From assembly GCF_004521915.1 (NCBI RefSeq), contig NZ_SDKD01000009.1:124001-188000 (forward strand): a stretch of DNA of 64,000 nucleotides. Direction: 5' to 3'. Under the pieces are notes generated by a model, which was given only the letters and a program-made list of their open reading frames with translations, was not told the DNA's origin and did not search any database. Origin of the DNA: Brevibacillus migulae (GTDB taxonomy: Bacteria > Bacillota > Bacilli > Brevibacillales > Brevibacillaceae). This document shows, in pieces, positions 37,706 to 46,932 of this stretch. The position numbers and the translations under genes were made by a program. The number at the start of each line of letters is the position of its first letter. Position 1 is the stretch's first letter.

Positions 37706-38482
37706 TTACGACGCTTCCGTCGCGCTTTTGCCAAGGTACGCCTCAATCACCGCTGGATTGTTGCGGATCTCATCCGGTGTACCTTCCGCGATCTTGCGTC
37801 CGTAATCGAGTACATGGATATACTCACTCAGTCCCATGACCAGCTTCATATCGTGCTCAATCAGGATAATGGTCAAATCCAGCTCGCGTTTCAGGCGGCG
37901 GATAAAGTCTGTCATCTCCACCGTTTCACGCGGGTTCATCCCCGCAGCCGGCTCATCCAGCAAAATGATTTCCGGATTGGTGGCTAGTGCGCGGGCAATC
38001 TCCAACTGACGCTGCAAGCCATAGGGCAAGCTGCCTGCTTTTTCATTGGCAATGTGCTCGATCCCTACGTACTCCATCAATTTGTATGCTTCCACGCGCG
38101 CACGCTCTTCTTCTTGACGCACTTTTTTACTGTTGAACAAGATCCCCAAGATACCGGCGTTCAAACGGGTGTGAATCCCTACCAGCACGTTTTCCAGCGC
38201 GGTCATGTCTTTAAACAGCCGGATGTTTTGAAAAGTACGGGTGATGCCGCGTCCGGCGATTTGATCGGGACGCAGTCCTTTGATGCTTTTCCCGTTCAGC
38301 AAAATATCGCCTTCATCCGGTACATAGAAGCCCGTGATCATGTTAAAAAATGTGGTTTTCCCCGCACCATTCGGGCCGATGACTGCCGTGATGGTACCTT
38401 TTTCAATTTTAACTGTCACATCCTGATTGGCGACCAAGCCACCGAATCGCTTCGTTAAGCCGTTCGCTTCCAAGATTGCCAT
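37706..38482 (-). CDS. livG: Branched-chain amino acid ABC transporter ATPase LivG
   Basis: The 258-residue ATPase has Walker A (GPNGAGKTTFFNMITGFYVP), the LivG-type signature (LPYGLQRQLEIARALATNP), Walker B (IILLDEPAAGMNP) and the C-terminal LivG segment (IAEGTPDEIRNNPAVIEAYL). ATG follows AGGAGGG. It precedes livF by 16 bases and follows livM by 23. Confidence 0.95.
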   Translation of the reverse strand: MAILEANGLTKRFGGLVANQDVTVKIEKGTITAVIGPNGAGKTTFFNMITGFYVPDEGDILLNGKSIKGLRPDQIAGRGITRTFQNIRLFKDMTALENVLVGIHTRLNAGILGILFNSKKVRQEEERARVEAYKLMEYVGIEHIANEKAGSLPYGLQRQLEIARALATNPEIILLDEPAAGMNPRETVEMTDFIRRLKRELDLTIILIEHDMKLVMGLSEYIHVLDYGRKIAEGTPDEIRNNPAVIEAYLGKSATEAS

Positions 38483-38505
38483 CTTGATTCCCTCCTAGTG
38501 CGGTC

Positions 38506-39774
38506 TTATTTGCTCTGGCTGATCTTGGCCAGAATGCCCTGCGGTTCTTTGTTATAGTCACTGTTTTTAATCTTATCGATATCATTTTTCTTACGCTTGG
38601 CCGGAATCAATCCATTCGGACGATACAGCGCCACGAGAATCAACAAGAGACCAAAGATGAAACGCTGGAATTTCGATGGATCCAGCTGGTTCGGCAGGTC
38701 GATAATCCCGGCCGATTGCAGCTGGTGCAGGAAGTTGGAAAACTCCTTCAACAGCTGTACCTGCAGGACGGTTACAAATGCAGCACCGAGAACGACACCC
38801 GGGATACTTCCGCTGCCCCCGAGAATGACCATCACGAGAATTCCGATCGATTCCATCAATGTAAACGATGTTGGATCGACAAAGGTTTGCTTCGCCGCGA
38901 AAATGACACCTACGACACCCGCGAACGATGCCCCAATGGCAAATGCGGTCAGCTTTGTATTCAAGAGAGAAATCCCCATCGATTGGGCAGCCAGCTCGTC
39001 CTCGCGAATGGCGATCCAAGCGCGCCCCAGTCGGGAATGCTCAAAGCGAACGTTCGCCAATACGATGAAGGCGATCACGACCAAGACAATGAAATAGAAG
39101 TAGAATGGCGTGTTCATCTTGATGCCAAACAGCTCCGGTGATGCGATCGGGGTCAGACCCTGCGGACCATTCGTAATATTGATCGGCTTATCCAGGTTGT
39201 TAAAGATAATTCGGATAATTTCCCCGAAACCAAGCGTTACGATGGCGAGATAGTCCCCTTTTACCCGTAACACCGGCAAGCCCAGCAGGATCCCGAATAT
39301 AGCGGCGACGATCAGTCCGACAATCAGGAAAGGCCAGAACCATTCACCGGATAGCGGAAAGATGTCCCCCGGAATGAACTCGTTTGCCTGCGAAGTCGCA
39401 AAAATGGCGTAGGCGTAAGCACCGGCTGCAAAAAAGGCAACATACCCCATGTCCAACAAACCGGCAAAACCAACTACGATATTCAGGCCAAGCGCCATCG
39501 CCACGTAGATCCCGACTTGGGAAGCAACCTCCATGTAATAGCGGTTGTCCCCCGCAACGACGGGGATAATGACTAGCAGCACCAGTGCCCCGAGGAGCAA
39601 TTTAACATTTTTCTGAGAATTGGTGTAATAGATTACGATAATCGAAAACAACACACCGATAAACGCCGTTACGGATCGCTCCGCGAAAAAGAGCGCAGCG
39701 GAGAAGCCAACGATCCACAGAAGGGTAATGAGCAGCGGAATTCCTTTAAACGACGATAACCATTTCTTTGCCAC
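38506..39774 (-). CDS. livM: Branched-chain amino acid ABC transporter permease LivM
   Basis: The 422-residue membrane protein has a long N-terminal hydrophobic part and the LivM core (ALGLNIVVGFAGLLDMGYVA, LRVKGDYLAIVTLGFGEIIR, EDELAAQSMGISLLNTKLTA). The charged C-terminal tail (RKKNDIDKIKNSDYNKEPQG) is longer than usual. GTG at 39774 has AGGTGAG upstream. It forms the pore with LivH. Confidence 0.94.
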   Translation of the reverse strand: MAKKWLSSFKGIPLLITLLWIVGFSAALFFAERSVTAFIGVLFSIIVIYYTNSQKNVKLLLGALVLLVIIPVVAGDNRYYMEVASQVGIYVAMALGLNIVVGFAGLLDMGYVAFFAAGAYAYAIFATSQANEFIPGDIFPLSGEWFWPFLIVGLIVAAIFGILLGLPVLRVKGDYLAIVTLGFGEIIRIIFNNLDKPINITNGPQGLTPIASPELFGIKMNTPFYFYFIVLVVIAFIVLANVRFEHSRLGRAWIAIREDELAAQSMGISLLNTKLTAFAIGASFAGVVGVIFAAKQTFVDPTSFTLMESIGILVMVILGGSGSIPGVVLGAAFVTVLQVQLLKEFSNFLHQLQSAGIIDLPNQLDPSKFQRFIFGLLLILVALYRPNGLIPAKRKKNDIDKIKNSDYNKEPQGILAKISQSK

Positions 39775-39784
39775 TCGCTCTCAC

Positions 39785-40750
39785 CTACACTTTCTCTTTG
39801 ACTGCTTCGCCAAACAGTCCTTCTGGTTTGAACAAAAGCACGAGAATCAAGATACTGAACGTAAATACGTCCTTATATTCTGCCCCGAATGCACCGGAAG
39901 TAAGCGGCCCCATGTAAGCGCCGGCCAGGGATTCCAGCAAGCCCAGCAGGACACCGCCGACCATCGCGCCGCGCAGATTGCCGATACCGCCAAGCACGGC
40001 AGCCGTGAACGCTTTCAAACCGAGAATAAAGCCAATGTACGGATCGATCGTCCCGTAGTTTTGCGCGAACAATACACCGGTTGCCCCGCCCAAGCTGGAA
40101 CCGATCAAGAAGGTCAGCATGATCACGCGGTCAACGTTTATCGTCATCAGCGAAGCGGTGGATTGGTCCTGAGCAACCGCCCGCATGGCAATTCCCCATT
40201 TTGTTTTGTTTACAAAGAAAGACAAGATCATCATCATAAGAATCGCAATTACAATTACAATCAGTGCTTTTTGCGGAATAGTAGCAATACCCAGATTTAC
40301 GGAACCATTAAATAAGATCGGACTATTCAGATAAAACTCGTTGCGCGCTACCGCTTCAGTGAAGCGTACCAGGTCTTGCAGCAAGAAAGATACGCCAATC
40401 GCTGAAATCAACGGGATAAGTCGGGGAGCTCCTCGCAACGGACGATACGCAACTCTTTCAATCCCTACCCCCAGCGCTCCTGTCACCGCCATCGCGACTA
40501 CGAGAATCAAGATGAGGGCAAAATAAGGATTCATCCCTTCCAAGGAACCCATGGCATCGGCGATCAACAAGACTTCTGTACCGACAAACGCGCCGACCAT
40601 GAAGATTTCACCATGGGCAAAGTTAATAAATTCCAAAATCCCGTACACCATTGTGTAGCCCAATGCCACAACCGCGTACATAAAGCCAAGCGTCAAGCCG
40701 TCGACTAATACTTGAGGTAATATGCTCAGCAGCACTCTCGTATCCCTCAT
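39785..40750 (-). CDS. livH: Branched-chain amino acid ABC transporter permease LivH
   Basis: A 321-residue permease with eight or so helices. Motifs: LVDGLTLGFMYAVVALGYTM, YGILEFINFAHGEIFMVGAF, and the EAA-like loop (AMRAVAQDQSTASLMTINVD). ATG is preceded by AAAGGAA. It is the first of livHMGF and is separated from livJ by two hairpins. Confidence 0.94.
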   Translation of the reverse strand: MRDTRVLLSILPQVLVDGLTLGFMYAVVALGYTMVYGILEFINFAHGEIFMVGAFVGTEVLLIADAMGSLEGMNPYFALILILVVAMAVTGALGVGIERVAYRPLRGAPRLIPLISAIGVSFLLQDLVRFTEAVARNEFYLNSPILFNGSVNLGIATIPQKALIVIVIAILMMMILSFFVNKTKWGIAMRAVAQDQSTASLMTINVDRVIMLTFLIGSSLGGATGVLFAQNYGTIDPYIGFILGLKAFTAAVLGGIGNLRGAMVGGVLLGLLESLAGAYMGPLTSGAFGAEYKDVFTFSILILVLLFKPEGLFGEAVKEKV

Positions 40751-40787
40751 TTCCTTTTAGTACTTTGTTGATAAACCTCTCTGGACC

Positions 40788-40831
40788 ATAAAGAAAACTA
40801 GGGTCCGCCAAGCTATGGCGGGGCCTTAGTT
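40788..40831 (-). terminator. Second hairpin between livJ and livH
   Basis: AACTAGGGTCCGCC and GGCGGGGCCTTAGTT form a long imperfect stem, followed on the minus strand by TTTTCTTT. It can act as a partial terminator before livH. Confidence 0.5.
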
Positions 40832-40871
40832 GCCCGCGGCTCGATCGCAATTTTCAATCAATTCCGACCGA

Positions 40872-40907
40872 CAAAACAAGGGGCAAACACCTTCGTGTTG
40901 CCCCTTT
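40872..40907 (-). terminator. Terminator/attenuator after livJ
   Basis: GGGGCAACAC / GTGTTTGCCCC with a GAAG loop is followed on the minus strand by TTGTTTTG. It lies about 50 bases past the livJ stop and would keep binding-protein mRNA above that of the permease genes. Confidence 0.75.
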
Positions 40908-40954
40908 TATGATCAGTTGAGGCTGCGTAGAAAAATTCGTTGGTGTAGTGCGTC

Positions 40955-42196
40955 TTATTCTGCTTTTCCTACAAATGTTGATCTGTCCTTACCTTTTTCA
41001 TACTTGTAGATAAAGACATCGGCGCTTGCGTTGTCCCCTTTTTCATCGAAAGTGACCTTGGTAAATTGACCTTGGAAATCTTTCGTATTGTGAACCGCCT
41101 CAAGCACCTGTTCGCGAGTAGGCTTTTTGCCACCGTTTGCCTTTATCGCTTCTTCCAAACCGTTGAGGATAACGTTCATCGAATCGTAGCCGTATACGGA
41201 GTATGTTTCAAGCGGCTTCTTGGTCACTTTTCTATACTCCTCCGCCCACTTCTTACCCTCAGCGGTCTGCTCCACGTCGCCGGCAACCGATGTGAAGACC
41301 ACTCCATCAACGGCATCTCCCGCAATCTTTATCATATCAGAAGAGTCCAAGCCGTCGCCACCCATAAAATATCCCTTATAACCTTTTTCTCGTGCCTGCT
41401 TGATCAAAATACCGCCTTCTGGATATAAACCACCATAAAAAATGATGTCTGGATTCTTTGCGATGACTTGATTAAGCACGGCGCTGTAGTCTTTTTCCCC
41501 TTGGGTGATGCCTTCATAGCCATGGACGGTAACGCCATCTTTTTCAAATTGCGCTTTTACCTGATCCGCAAGCCCTTGTCCGTATGCGGTCTTATCATGA
41601 ATCAGGAAAGCGGTTTTGACCCCGAGGGAGTTTTTCGCGTAAATTGCCGCCTTCGGTCCTTGCGCGTCGTCGCGTGCGCAAATGCGGTGAACGGTTTTCT
41701 TTCCTTCTTCTGTCAAGGTAACCGCCGTATTTGCCGGAGACACCATGACCAACTTGCCCTCTTCATATTTTACCGACGAAGGAATGGCCACCCCGGAGTT
41801 CAAGTGTCCGACAACTCCCATTACATCGGGGTTGGAGATAAGCATCTCCGCATTAGACACGCCGATTTTCGGGTCAGCTTGGTCGTCCTGTGGGAACAAT
41901 TGCAAATCAAAACCCATTTTTTTGAATTCTTCCTGACGGAGCGAAAGCGCATATTCAGCACCCGTTTTGATCGCATCCCCCAGAGAAGATTGACTGCCTG
42001 ACAAAGGTGTTTGTGTTGCGATTAAAATTTTGCCGCCATTAGCAGCTCCACCTGATGCAGACCCTTGCTCGGCAGAAGTACCGCCACCGGCATTGCTTCC
42101 ACCAGCATTTTGCGATCCGCCAGCGCAGCCAGTCAAGGCAACGCTTGCCGCCAACGCGGCTGATAATAATGCGATGTACGATTTCTTTTTGACCAA
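40955..42196 (-). CDS. livJ: Branched-chain amino acid ABC transporter substrate-binding lipoprotein
   Basis: The 413-residue receptor starts at TTG 42196 with AAAGGGGG upstream. The signal peptide ends at SVALTGC (lipobox) and a Gly/Ser/Asn linker follows. The binding domain has LFPQDDQADPKIGVSNAEML, VGHLNSGVAIPSSVKYEEGK and AFLIHDKTAYGQGLADQVKA, nearly the same as the orphan paralogue at 32813. It feeds LivHMGF, transcribed next on the same strand. Confidence 0.95.
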   Translation of the reverse strand: MVKKKSYIALLSAALAASVALTGCAGGSQNAGGSNAGGGTSAEQGSASGGAANGGKILIATQTPLSGSQSSLGDAIKTGAEYALSLRQEEFKKMGFDLQLFPQDDQADPKIGVSNAEMLISNPDVMGVVGHLNSGVAIPSSVKYEEGKLVMVSPANTAVTLTEEGKKTVHRICARDDAQGPKAAIYAKNSLGVKTAFLIHDKTAYGQGLADQVKAQFEKDGVTVHGYEGITQGEKDYSAVLNQVIAKNPDIIFYGGLYPEGGILIKQAREKGYKGYFMGGDGLDSSDMIKIAGDAVDGVVFTSVAGDVEQTAEGKKWAEEYRKVTKKPLETYSVYGYDSMNVILNGLEEAIKANGGKKPTREQVLEAVHNTKDFQGQFTKVTFDEKGDNASADVFIYKYEKGKDRSTFVGKAE

Positions 42197-42326
42197 TTGA
42201 ATCCCCCTTTACTTTATTTATTTTTATATTTCTGCACCATCTGTCTCTTTTCTCCGATAGGTCTCAGGTGTGAGAGCGGCCCTGCAAAACCGTGAAAAAA
42301 GCCCAGAAATAGCTTGGTTATTGAAT

Positions 42327-42354
42327 ATTGTAAGATAAATTAAAAAATATACAA
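42327..42354 (-). promoter_or_regulatory. Putative livJ promoter and AT-rich upstream region
   Basis: TTGTAT and TACAAT are spaced 16 bases on the minus strand, leaving a leader of about 120 bases with no riboswitch I can recognise. The 355-base gap from 42197 to 42551 is very AT-rich around 42300-42440 and has no gene. A half CodY-like AATTTTCT is present but the full palindrome is not. Confidence 0.45.
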
Positions 42355-42551
42355 GATAGAAAATTATTTTTATCGTGTCTATTTACGATGGACATATTGA
42401 TCTTAAATTGATCGAATGATAAATCAATTAATTATATCATTACTTTATTTAACTAAAGCATCCGGAGAGGTGCGACAACATTTTCCTTGGGTGTTTTCCG
42501 ATCCACTGTGCACACTACGTATATCCAAGCACTTGAAGGAGGAGAACCGAC

Positions 42552-43025
42552 TTGCGCAAAAACGTCGGCACGATAGATGCAACTATTCGTATTACCATGG
42601 GACTTTTGGGGTTGGCATACGGGATCGGCAAAATGAGCAGACGCACCGGGCGCACCCCATGGGTGTTAATGACGCTCTCCGCCATGAAGGTCGCGGAAGG
42701 CATTACGCGCTACTGCCCGATGCTTGATGCGATCGGAACCAACACGCGCGGGAATCTGCAAGGAACGGATGAAAAGGAAGGGACAAAAGCAACCTCATCC
42801 TTTACAGACACCATGATCGCCAAGGCAGTACAAAACATGGTCGGCACAGAGACTCGAACCTCCCAAGCTAAGCAAGGCCTTTCCCAACAGGATCAACAAA
42901 TCGAAAACGACTTGAAGGACTACTTGGCTGGCCAAGGGACAACCACTCCTGCCTATCATGAGCACCAGCACCGACCATCCGATGCCTACCGAGCGGACGA
43001 GCGCATCTATCCAAATTACACCTAG
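42552..43025 (+). CDS. DUF2892-type small membrane protein
   Basis: A 157-residue protein starting at TTG 42552, which follows AAGGAGGAG. Residues 1-70 form the YgaP-like DUF2892 module (VGTIDATIRITMGLLGLAYG, KVAEGITRYCPMLDAIGTNT) with two membrane helices. The rest is a hydrophilic, Gln-rich tail (GLSQQDQQIENDLKDYLAGQ) ending in a His/Tyr-rich stretch. The role is unknown; the tail is not part of the usual domain. The 44-residue membrane peptide gene follows 12 bases later. Confidence 0.8.
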   Translation: MRKNVGTIDATIRITMGLLGLAYGIGKMSRRTGRTPWVLMTLSAMKVAEGITRYCPMLDAIGTNTRGNLQGTDEKEGTKATSSFTDTMIAKAVQNMVGTETRTSQAKQGLSQQDQQIENDLKDYLAGQGTTTPAYHEHQHRPSDAYRADERIYPNYT

Positions 43026-43037
43026 GAGGTACTCCGT

Positions 43038-43172
43038 ATGCTTGTAGGGACACCTCTGTACGAATGGGCTTCGCACAATTTTTTTGTGCTGGCGTTGGCC
43101 ATCGGCTCACTCGCAGCCATTGGTTATTTCCTCTACCACGCAAATGCAAAAAAGGGAAGATACCGCCAGTAA
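43038..43172 (+). CDS. Small single-pass membrane protein, 44 residues
   Basis: ATG at 43038 is 8 bases after GGAGG, 12 bases past the DUF2892 gene. The product has a short polar start (MLVGTPLYEWASHN), one membrane helix (FFVLALAIGSLAAIGYFLY) and a basic tail (HANAKKGRYRQ). No family is recognised. Coupling to the upstream gene suggests a joint membrane role. Confidence 0.65.
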   Translation: MLVGTPLYEWASHNFFVLALAIGSLAAIGYFLYHANAKKGRYRQ

Positions 43173-43190
43173 GACGGTACTTCCCTTCTT
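43154..43190. terminator. Bidirectional terminator shared with purD
   Basis: GGGAAG-ATACCG / CGGTA-CTTCCC overlaps the stop of the 44-residue gene. TTCTTTT follows on the plus strand and CCCTTTTTTG on the minus strand, where it ends the purHD block. Confidence 0.8.
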
Positions 43191-43210
43191 TTCGCTTGAT
43201 TCGTCCGTTC

Positions 43211-44485
43211 CTATACGCGGCGAAGCGCTTTGGCAGCGATATCGGTCCGGTAATGGGCGCCTTCGAACCGAAGCTTTTTCACACCGGCATAAGCGGCATC
43301 CCGCGCTTCAATCAAGCCGTTCCCAATTCCCGTTACGCCTAATACGCGTCCCCCATTGGTCACGACGGCATCATCTGCTTGCTTGGTTCCCGCGTGGAAT
43401 ACAAACACATTGTCATCCGCCTTTGCGTCCGCGAGCCCTTCGATTACCGCTCCTTTTGGATACTCGCCAGGATAACCAGGGGCGGCCATGACGACACAAA
43501 CCGCACTTCCCTCTTTCCACTGAATATCCAAGGACGCGAGCTCTCCGCTGATGGTTGCCAGCACGATATCGACCAGATCGGTTTTAAGCAGCGGCAATAC
43601 CACCTGGGTTTCCGGATCGCCAAAACGCACGTTGAATTCAACTACCTTTGGACCTACCGCAGTCAGCATCAATCCGGTGTACAAGACCCCTTTGAACGGA
43701 AATCCTTCCTGTACCATCCCTTTGGCAATCGGCTTGACGATCGTCTCCACGATTTGCTCCATGAGGGCAGCCGATACTTGCGGGACAGGCGCATAGGTGC
43801 CCATACCGCCCGTATTCGGTCCTTTGTCCCCGTCAAATACCTGCTTATGGTCCTGCGAGGCAATCATCGGTTTGACCGTTTCCCCATCCACGAAGGACAG
43901 CAAGGTTAATTCTTCTCCCCGCATGCACTCTTCGATCACGACACGTGCCCCCGCTTCACCAAAAGAGCCGGTCTTCATCATGTCAAACAAAGCGTTTTCG
44001 GCTTCCTCCAACGACTCGGCCACCACGACTCCTTTTCCTGCAGCCAATCCGTCCGCCTTGATCACGATCGGAGCTCCCTGCTCCCGTACGTACGCAAGCG
44101 CAGATTCATAGTCAATGAACGATTCGTAGCGTGCTGTCGGGATGTTGTAGCGGCTCATCATTTTTTTCGCGAAACACTTGCTGCCTTCCATTCTGGCCGC
44201 ATCCGCATGGGGACCATAGATCGGCAAATTGCGCTGCTCAAAAAAATCGACAATGCCTGCAAACAACGGATCCTCGGGTCCGACGATGGTGAGGTCGATC
44301 CCTTCGTCTTTGGCGAACTGCGCAAGTCCGGCAAAGTCATGAACATCAATGGGCACATTCTGGGCAAATTGGGCCGTTCCGCCGTTCCCCGGTGCACAGT
44401 ATATCTTTTTCACTTTGGGACTCTGCGTCAGCTTCCAGGCGATGGTATGCTCTCGTCCGCCGCCGCCGATTACCAATACGTTCAT
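43211..44485 (-). CDS. purD: Phosphoribosylamine-glycine ligase
   Basis: The 424-residue ATP-grasp enzyme opens with MNVLVIGGGGREHTIAWKL and has GPEDPLFAGIVDFFEQ, the ATP-binding KADGLAAGKGVVVAESLEEA, and the metal-binding EFNVRFGDPETQVVLPLL. It makes glycinamide ribonucleotide, the second step of purine synthesis. ATG at 44485 follows AAGGAGGA. It lies 86 bases after purH and ends at a strong terminator. Confidence 0.97.
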   Translation of the reverse strand: MNVLVIGGGGREHTIAWKLTQSPKVKKIYCAPGNGGTAQFAQNVPIDVHDFAGLAQFAKDEGIDLTIVGPEDPLFAGIVDFFEQRNLPIYGPHADAARMEGSKCFAKKMMSRYNIPTARYESFIDYESALAYVREQGAPIVIKADGLAAGKGVVVAESLEEAENALFDMMKTGSFGEAGARVVIEECMRGEELTLLSFVDGETVKPMIASQDHKQVFDGDKGPNTGGMGTYAPVPQVSAALMEQIVETIVKPIAKGMVQEGFPFKGVLYTGLMLTAVGPKVVEFNVRFGDPETQVVLPLLKTDLVDIVLATISGELASLDIQWKEGSAVCVVMAAPGYPGEYPKGAVIEGLADAKADDNVFVFHAGTKQADDAVVTNGGRVLGVTGIGNGLIEARDAAYAGVKKLRFEGAHYRTDIAAKALRRV

Positions 44486-44571
44486 ACTGATCCTCCTTAG
44501 CTCCTCTCACTCATAACATCCCTTTGAGCCGAGAGGAGATTTCCATAGAGACAATCGATAAAGCCAATCGA

Positions 44572-46122
44572 TTAATGCTTGAAATGACGAACTCCCGTAA
44601 AGACCATCGCAATGCCATAACGATTGCAGGCGTCGATGGATTCCTGATCGCGGACGGAGCCGCCCGGTTGAATAATCGCGGTAATGCCGGCTTTTGCCGC
44701 TTCTTCTACCGTATCGGGCATCGGGAAAAACGCATCGGATGCGAGAACGGCCCCTTTTGCTTTCTCCCCTGCCTGCTCGATCGCGATCCGGGCAGAACCA
44801 ACACGATTCATTTGCCCTGCACCGACGCCAATCGTCATGTTGTCGCGAGCCAGTACGATCGCATTCGACTTGACATGCTTGACGACCTTCCAGGAAAACA
44901 GCAGCTGCTCCAGCTCTTCCTGTGTAGGCTGACGCTCCGTCACGGTCTGCAGATCCTCTGCGCCAATCTGTTTGCGGTCATACTCCTGGATCAATGCGCC
45001 ACCGACAACTGGCGCAATGCGAAGCTGACTTTCCTGTGTGCTTCCTGCTTCCGCCATGATATCTAGACGGAGCAGGCGCAGATTTTTCTTTTCTTTCAAA
45101 ATTTCAAGCGCTTCTTCGGTAAAATCTGGGGCCAACACGATCTCCAAAAATACTTCTCGAAGCATCTGTGCCGTTTTACCATCAATCGTCCGATTTGCTG
45201 CGACAATGCCGCCGAAAATGGAAACCGGATCTGCTTCATACGCCTTGCGGTAAGCCTCTGCAATCGTCGAGCCGATCCCTACCCCACATGGGTTCGTATG
45301 CTTGATCGCCACTACCGCAGGCTCCGCAAATTCCCGTACAATCGCAAGTGCTGCATCCGCATCATTAATATTATTATAGGAAAGCTCTTTTCCATGCAGC
45401 TGCTCCGCTTTGGCAATGCTGGTTTTCCCGGCCAACGGCTCTGCATAGAACGCCGCCGCTTGGTGCGGGTTTTCGCCATAGCGCATATCCATTACCTTTT
45501 CATACGTAACGGTATAGCTCTCTGGCATGGTTTCCCCCACCTGTTGGCTGAGGTAACGGGAAATCATTGCGTCGTATGCGGCTGTATGACGGAACACTTT
45601 CGCCGCCAGACGCTGCCTGGTTTCCAGCGTCGTATTGCCATACGCCTTCCATTCCGCGAGTACGGTGTCATAATCCGCGGCATCTACAACTGCCGTCACG
45701 TATGCATGATTTTTTGCGGCAGAGCGCAGCATGGACGGACCGCCAATATCAATATTTTCAATCGCTTCCGAAAACGCTACGGAAGGTTTGGAGATCGTTT
45801 CCTTAAAAGGATATAGGTTAACAATCACCAAATCAATCGGCTCAATTTCCTGTTCGTTCATTTGTTGCACATGCACCGGGTTGTCTCGCACAGCCAGCAG
45901 GCCGCCATGGATCGCAGGATGCAGTGTTTTTACCCGTCCATCCATCACTTCCGGAAACCCGGTTACTTCGGATATACCGATTACCGGAATGCCTGCCTCT
46001 TTCAACAGGGCCGCTGTTCCGCCCGTCGAAATGATCTCGACTCCCAGCTCGGACAGCTGGCGGGCAAAGGGAACCAGTCCCGTCTTATCAGAAACACTGA
46101 TCAGCGCTTTTTTCTTCGTCAC
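44572..46122 (-). CDS. purH: Bifunctional AICAR transformylase / IMP cyclohydrolase
   Basis: A 516-residue PurH. The N-terminal cyclohydrolase has [18 protein letters not shown] and [16 protein letters not shown]; the C-terminal transformylase has [36 protein letters not shown] and [18 protein letters not shown]. It performs the last two steps to IMP. GTG at 46122 follows GGGAGG. It does not directly follow purN as in B. subtilis but has its own promoter with PurBox-like sites. Confidence 0.97.
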   Translation of the reverse strand: MTKKKALISVSDKTGLVPFARQLSELGVEIISTGGTAALLKEAGIPVIGISEVTGFPEVMDGRVKTLHPAIHGGLLAVRDNPVHVQQMNEQEIEPIDLVIVNLYPFKETISKPSVAFSEAIENIDIGGPSMLRSAAKNHAYVTAVVDAADYDTVLAEWKAYGNTTLETRQRLAAKVFRHTAAYDAMISRYLSQQVGETMPESYTVTYEKVMDMRYGENPHQAAAFYAEPLAGKTSIAKAEQLHGKELSYNNINDADAALAIVREFAEPAVVAIKHTNPCGVGIGSTIAEAYRKAYEADPVSIFGGIVAANRTIDGKTAQMLREVFLEIVLAPDFTEEALEILKEKKNLRLLRLDIMAEAGSTQESQLRIAPVVGGALIQEYDRKQIGAEDLQTVTERQPTQEELEQLLFSWKVVKHVKSNAIVLARDNMTIGVGAGQMNRVGSARIAIEQAGEKAKGAVLASDAFFPMPDTVEEAAKAGITAIIQPGGSVRDQESIDACNRYGIAMVFTGVRHFKH

Positions 46123-46153
46123 AAAAAGAACCTCCCGCTATCTTCATTGGACA

Positions 46154-46203
46154 AAACACGAACAATATACTGATATTAAAGCATAAATGTACGTAATCTT
46201 CAA
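46154..46203 (-). promoter_or_regulatory. purHD promoter with paired PurBox-like sites
   Basis: TTGAAG (46198-46203) and TTTAAT (46175-46180) are spaced 17 bases on the minus strand. Two inverted sites resemble the PurR box AWWWCCGAACWWT: plus strand at 46154-46166 (11/13) and minus strand at 46186-46198 (10/13), 19 bases apart. The layout mirrors the purC promoter. Confidence 0.65.
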
Positions 46204-46269
46204 GGTTATTACCGAGAAAACTTGGCACCATCGCACCTTTCGTACATATAAAAAAATTCGTTATCCGTA

Positions 46270-46326
46270 CATGGTAGCGAGGGAAGGAAAGTAAGGGCGG
46301 CGGTTCACTTCGGAGCGGACAGCCCC
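46270..46326. repeat. Fragment resembling the palindromic elements
   Basis: This stretch carries GGGAAGGAAAGTAAGGGCGG, like the left arm of the 382-612 element, and GGAGCGGACAG (46312-46322), as in the 12869 and 36716 elements. It has no matching right arm, so it may be a decayed remnant. Confidence 0.35.
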
Positions 46327-46346
46327 AGCTTCACACTGTATCCACT

Positions 46347-46386
46347 AAAAAACAGCCCCCATGCTTCCGCATGATCGGCTGTTTTT
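46347..46386 (-). terminator. Terminator of the SpoVIF-like small gene
   Basis: AAAAAACAGCC and GGCTGTTTTT close a 10-base stem just past the stop at 46389, with a T run on the minus strand. Confidence 0.8.
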
Positions 46387-46388
46387 GC

Positions 46389-46718
46389 TTACTTTCTTTT
46401 TTTACTGGATGATTTTTTCTTCACAACCGATTTTCGGGCCGATACCTTTTCCACCTTTTTTTCGGAGATATCGTCGAGCATCTGTGCGGCCTGCTGTTGG
46501 GAAACTCCACCGTTGGCAAGCTTATCTTTTACTTTCTCCTTCGTTTCTTCCGGCAGCTCCAATCCCATTTCGCCCAATTCCGCGAACAAACCGTCTGCAT
46601 TCCCATCCTTCTGCAACTCCGGCAGCTTTTGGGCCAGTCTAAGCAAGTCCAGCATGGTCCACTCTCGACCCGTTTTTCTGCTCAGCTTTCCCAGCAGGTC
46701 TCCCATCATATCAGCCAA
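46389..46718 (-). CDS. Small charged protein, possibly SpoVIF-like
   Basis: About 109 residues from TTG 46718, which lies 9 bases after GGGAGG; an ATG ten codons upstream overlaps that site. The product has a helical body (GDLLGKLSRKTGREWTMLDL, PEETKEKVKDKLANGGVSQQ) and a Lys/Ser-rich tail (RKSVVKKKSSSKKRK). The order KKTG-like segment, LAxxL helix, and KEK..DKxxxG recalls stage VI sporulation protein F, but the match is weak. It sits in the insert that splits the pur genes. Confidence 0.5.
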   Translation of the reverse strand: MADMMGDLLGKLSRKTGREWTMLDLLRLAQKLPELQKDGNADGLFAELGEMGLELPEETKEKVKDKLANGGVSQQQAAQMLDDISEKKVEKVSARKSVVKKKSSSKKRK

Positions 46719-46862
46719 ATTGCATTCCCTCCCATGTGCAAGCTCCATTTACTATATGTGGGGAACCCTAAAATGGTTTGGGAATAAATAACTTTCCGCT
46801 CCATGAATCAATCCCAAAATAACTGACAAGCCTATAAATACCTCTGTTTGTGAAACATACAT

Positions 46863-46891
46863 TTGACCTAAATTTAATTTAACGTTAAAAT
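46863..46891 (+). promoter_or_regulatory. Sigma-A-type promoter of the peptide transporter gene
   Basis: TTGACC and TAAAAT are spaced 17 bases, 42 bases before the ATG. A perfect 12-base palindrome TTTAACGTTAAA overlaps the -10 and could be an operator. Confidence 0.6.
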
Positions 46892-46932
46892 TTTTTACGT
46901 GATTCTGAATACTTTTTACGGGAGGGGATACC

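Noticed and set aside
42349..42365. CodY box upstream of livJ
   Set aside because: Only the half AATTTTCT is present; the second half of the palindrome does not match.
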